In this document: positions 61,585 through 64,000 of the stretch, in pieces
How the letters are laid out: the number at the start of each line of letters is the position of its first letter
Position numbering within the stretch: position 1 is the stretch's first letter
Source: Massilia kyonggiensis
GTDB taxonomy: Bacteria > Pseudomonadota > Gammaproteobacteria > Burkholderiales > Burkholderiaceae_D
NCBI RefSeq assembly: GCF_024756235.1
Contig: NZ_JANUGY010000010.1
Coordinates: 124,001-188,000, forward strand
Direction of reading: 5' to 3'
DNA: 64,000 nt
Made by a program: the position numbers and the translations under genes
Notes under the pieces: generated by a model
What the model saw: only the letters and a program-made list of their open reading frames with translations
Told to the model about the DNA's origin: nothing
The model's database searches: none

Positions 61585-61671
61585 ATCTTCCGCACCTTTT
61601 CTCCAATTAACAATTTGCATTGACGACAAGTTACCACACCAGAAATACTGGACAGCGGCCGATCCATCCCG

Positions 61672-62199
61672 TCAGCCCGGTATGTCGTGCACCGTGGGCG
61701 GCGGCTGAGGGCCGGCCGTTCGTAGCGCCTCTTCGTACGCCGCCTGCAGTTCCCCGAACACGGACCGCGCCGGCGCCGGCGCCCCCAGGTGTAAATGCCG
61801 CAACTCTTCCATGAACGCTTCCCACAACGGCGGTCCGCCCTGCTCCAGCAGCGCCGCGCGCACGGACAGTTCCCGGCTCGGCGCCGTATGCCTGCGCCCC
61901 CACGCCCCCATGTGCGCGAGCAGCGGCACCAGCTGGATGGCCGGTTCCGTCAGGCTGTAGATCCCTTTCTGGCGGTGCGCCGGATCGGGACGGCGCGTCA
62001 GCAGGCCGGCCGCCGTCAGGCGCTTCAGGCGGTCCGCAAGGATGTTCGACGCGATGCCCTCCTCGCTCTGCGCCAGCAGGTCGCCATAGCTGCGCCGGTT
62101 GCCGAACATGACGTCGCGGATGACGATCAGGCTCCACCGGTCCCCAAGCTGCTCGAGGGTCAGATTGATCGGGCACCCCGATCGTCCGGCCTGTGACAT
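61672..62199 (-). CDS. HxlR-family transcriptional regulator
   Basis: A 175-residue regulator of the HxlR family. The hallmark SGCPINLTLEQLGDRWSLIVIRDVMFGNRRSYGDLLAQSEEGIASNILADRLKRL carries the Cys near the N-terminus and the winged helix (about residues 25-75). A C-terminal extension of about 75 residues is longer than usual and ends in a Pro-rich tail. HxlR regulators often answer to quinones, aldehydes or oxidation of their Cys. It is divergent from the glutathione S-transferase gene across a 109-base gap and is its likely regulator. Confidence 0.9.
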   Translation of the reverse strand: MSQAGRSGCPINLTLEQLGDRWSLIVIRDVMFGNRRSYGDLLAQSEEGIASNILADRLKRLTAAGLLTRRPDPAHRQKGIYSLTEPAIQLVPLLAHMGAWGRRHTAPSRELSVRAALLEQGGPPLWEAFMEELRHLHLGAPAPARSVFGELQAAYEEALRTAGPQPPPTVHDIPG

Positions 62200-62308
62200 C
62201 GCTGCTCCTTCATGATTGTGCTTGCAATCGGTCTAGTATAGCGATATCTTTGAACCACTTGCATTATGCAAGTAGTTATTTCATCCACCCTTCGAAAGCG
62301 ATCCCGCC

Positions 62309-62968
62309 ATGCCCCTCGCGCTCTACGGTCATCCCTTCTCGTCGTACACACAAAAAGTGCTCATCGCGCTGTACGAAAACGCCACGCCTTTCGAGTTCCG
62401 CTGCCTCGGGCCGGACACGCCCCAGCACGCGGCCGAGTGGCTGCAACGCTGGCCGCTGCGCAAATTTCCGCTGCTCGTCGACGGCGCGCGCAACGTCGTC
62501 GAGACGAGCATCATCATCGAATACCTGCACCTGACGCATCCGGGGCCCGTGCGCCTGCTGCCGGACGATCCGCTCGCGGCGCTGGACGTGCGCTTCATGG
62601 ACCGCTACTTCGACCTGCACGTGATGAACATGGTCCAGCACGCGGTCAACGGCGCGCTGACGGGCGATGCGGCCAAGCGTGCGGACGCCGTCACGACGGC
62701 GACGGACAAACTCGAACTCGCCTACGCATGGCTCGAAGGCTACCTGGCCGGCCGCACGTGGGCCGCCGGCGACGGCTTCTCGCTCGCGGATTGCGCCGCT
62801 GCGCCCGCGCTGTTCTACGCGGACTGGACGCATCCGATCGGGTCGCAGTACCCGACACTGCGCGCCTACCGCGCGCGCCTGCTGGCGCGGCCGTCGTTCG
62901 CCCGCGCGGTGGACGAGGCGCGGCAGTACCGCCCGCTATTCCCGCTGGGCGCGCCCGACCGCGACTGA
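62309..62968 (+). CDS. Glutathione S-transferase
   Basis: A 219-residue GST. The thioredoxin-like N-terminal domain shows LYGHPFSSYTQKVLIALYENATPFEFRCLG with the conserved glutathione site, and VVETSIIIEYLHLTHPGPVRLLP. The all-helical C-terminal domain has AYAWLEGYLAGRTWAAGDGFSLADCAAAPALFYADW, the N-capping box of GSTs. The Ser-Ser pair in the N-terminal helix suggests a serine-type active site. Substrates are unknown; the divergent HxlR gene points to a role in electrophile detoxification. Confidence 0.9.
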   Translation: MPLALYGHPFSSYTQKVLIALYENATPFEFRCLGPDTPQHAAEWLQRWPLRKFPLLVDGARNVVETSIIIEYLHLTHPGPVRLLPDDPLAALDVRFMDRYFDLHVMNMVQHAVNGALTGDAAKRADAVTTATDKLELAYAWLEGYLAGRTWAAGDGFSLADCAAAPALFYADWTHPIGSQYPTLRAYRARLLARPSFARAVDEARQYRPLFPLGAPDRD

Positions 62969-62977
62969 CGTCGGACG

Positions 62978-63898
62978 TCAGTAATCCCAGAACACCGGCA
63001 CGTAGCGGAAGGCGTCGCCGTCGGCCATCACCCGCCCGATGGACGGGAACGGCAGGTGCGCCGCGACCAGCAGCCCGCCATCCATCATCAGCTCGCGGAA
63101 CAAACGGTCGCGCACGCGGGCCGCTTCTTCGGGATCGTGTTCGAAACCGTTCTGCCAGCCGGGATGCTCGAAGTTGACGGGGAAGACGGCATCGCCGGCG
63201 AACATCAGGCGCTTGCCGCCGGACGCCAGGTCGACCACGCAGTGACCGGGCGTATGGCCGCCAGTGCGGCGCGCCACGACGCCCGGCGCGACTTCGCGGC
63301 GCTCCTTGAAGACCTGCAGCCGGTCGCCGTATTCGGCCAGGAAGCGCGCGGCCGTCGAGCGCAGCACGGGCGGCACCGCTTCCGGCATGACCGTCAGCGA
63401 GAAATCGGGCGACGCCCAGAACTTCACTTCGGCCTCGGTCACGTGGATGCGCACGTCGGGACGCAGGCGCTCCTTCACGCCGGGCGCGAGCAGTCCGCCC
63501 ACGTGGTCCATGTGCATGTGGGTGATAACGATGTCCGTCACGGACGCCAGATCGATGCCGACTGCCTCCAGCCGCGCCGGAAACTGGCCTGCGCGCGGGA
63601 AGCCCGGAAACTGCGTGCCCACCCCGGCGTCGACGAGGATGGTCTGGTCGCCGCTGCGCACGACGAGCACGTTCAGCGGCCAGTCGAATTTATCCGGCGG
63701 CAGGAACATGTGATCCAGCCAGCCGGCCAGTTCGGCCGGATCGGCGTTCGTGGCCATCGTCACGGCGGGCAGCGGCAGCACGCCGTCGCTGACCACCATC
63801 ACGTCGATGTCGCCGACCTTCAGCGCGTAACGGGACGGCACCAGTTCTTCGGGCCCGTGGCTGGCGGGGCGCAATGGAGTATCTACGGTAAGCATCAT
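62978..63898 (-). CDS. Metallo-beta-lactamase-fold hydrolase
   Basis: A 306-residue enzyme of the MBL superfamily. The metal site ITHMHMDHVGG, the later GHTPGHCVVDL and AGDAVF and the C-terminal VAAHLPFPSIG supply the usual His/Asp ligands of a binuclear centre. The form with LVVRSGDQTILVDAGVGTQFPGF resembles quorum-sensing lactonases and related hydrolases, but the substrate is not known. I chose ATG 63898; a second ATG follows at once, and AGGAGA lies just upstream. Confidence 0.88.
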   Translation of the reverse strand: MMLTVDTPLRPASHGPEELVPSRYALKVGDIDVMVVSDGVLPLPAVTMATNADPAELAGWLDHMFLPPDKFDWPLNVLVVRSGDQTILVDAGVGTQFPGFPRAGQFPARLEAVGIDLASVTDIVITHMHMDHVGGLLAPGVKERLRPDVRIHVTEAEVKFWASPDFSLTVMPEAVPPVLRSTAARFLAEYGDRLQVFKERREVAPGVVARRTGGHTPGHCVVDLASGGKRLMFAGDAVFPVNFEHPGWQNGFEHDPEEAARVRDRLFRELMMDGGLLVAAHLPFPSIGRVMADGDAFRYVPVFWDY

Positions 63899-64000
63899 GG
63901 TCTCCTGGATGAGGCCCGGATCGGGCACGGAGCCATCGTAGAGAGGAATACCGCGGGCCAGAAGCCACGCGGACGAGCGCACCGTGTTGCCCGTTACGCA

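Overview
The window is high-GC DNA densely packed with genes on both strands. It looks like a chromosome segment of a betaproteobacterium in Burkholderiales, most like Oxalobacteraceae of the Massilia/Telluria type. This is an inference from gene content: a PhaM-type polyhydroxyalkanoate granule regulator, a PEP-CTERM sorted exoprotein, a combined lut/glc lactate-glycolate operon, a DUF4214 exoprotein, MnmC, QueC, and a TamA/TamB pair. I saw no rRNA, tRNA, CRISPR array, transposase or prophage.

Layout. 1-8.7 kb: the tail of an unknown gene, a hybrid sensor kinase, a small lipoprotein, a PPC/DUF296 protein, an SbmA/YddA-type ABC exporter, a small outer-membrane beta-barrel protein, a double-GAF histidine kinase, a hypothetical protein and a tiny proline-rich protein. 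8.7-17.9 kb: a seven-gene minus-strand operon, lutA-lutC-lutB-lldP-glcD-glcE-glcF, with overlapping or nearly touching cistrons, plus a divergent FadR/GntR-type regulator. It couples a permease to LutABC-type L-lactate oxidation and to a GlcDEF-type flavin/Fe-S glycolate or D-lactate oxidase. 18-26.3 kb: a small membrane protein, a metallophosphoesterase, queC, and the overlapping tamA-tamB pair. A perfect 50-bp palindrome with a 12-bp repeat array ends this block.

26.4-32 kb: an ArsR-SRPBCC-DUF1801 minus-strand cluster, a quinone oxidoreductase with a divergent LysR regulator, a second tiny proline-rich protein, two tandem paralogous membrane proteins, and a DUF535 (VirK/YbjX) gene whose frame is broken by an exact 11-bp tandem duplication. 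32-36.5 kb: one large exoprotein with DUF4214 modules, two nearly identical 1134-bp internal repeats and an RTX-like C-terminus, closed by a strong terminator. 36.5-41.5 kb: a three-gene SMC-KITE-kleisin operon of the MksBEF/Wadjet type with no JetD/MksG nuclease beside it.

41.7-51.6 kb: a secreted small protein, an SDR oxidoreductase, a patch of lower GC with small orphan genes, OsmC, a MocR-type regulator divergent from a PNPOx-like protein, a DUF3108 pair, PhaM, and an orphan large molybdopterin subunit with a Tat-like signal. 51.7-64 kb: a two-component pair (REC-TPR regulator plus kinase), MnmC with a shrunken methyltransferase domain, Tag, a Ser/Thr kinase - GAF/MshEN - PP2C phosphatase module, a PEP-CTERM protein with TGTSG-type repeats, an Arr-type rifamycin ADP-ribosyltransferase, an HxlR regulator, a glutathione S-transferase, and a metallo-beta-lactamase-fold hydrolase.

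The observations I rank highest are the nuclease-less SMC complex, the 11-bp duplication that breaks the DUF535 gene, the near-identical modules of the exoprotein, the degraded methyltransferase half of MnmC, the large palindrome, and the two tiny proline-rich genes with strong ribosome binding sites.
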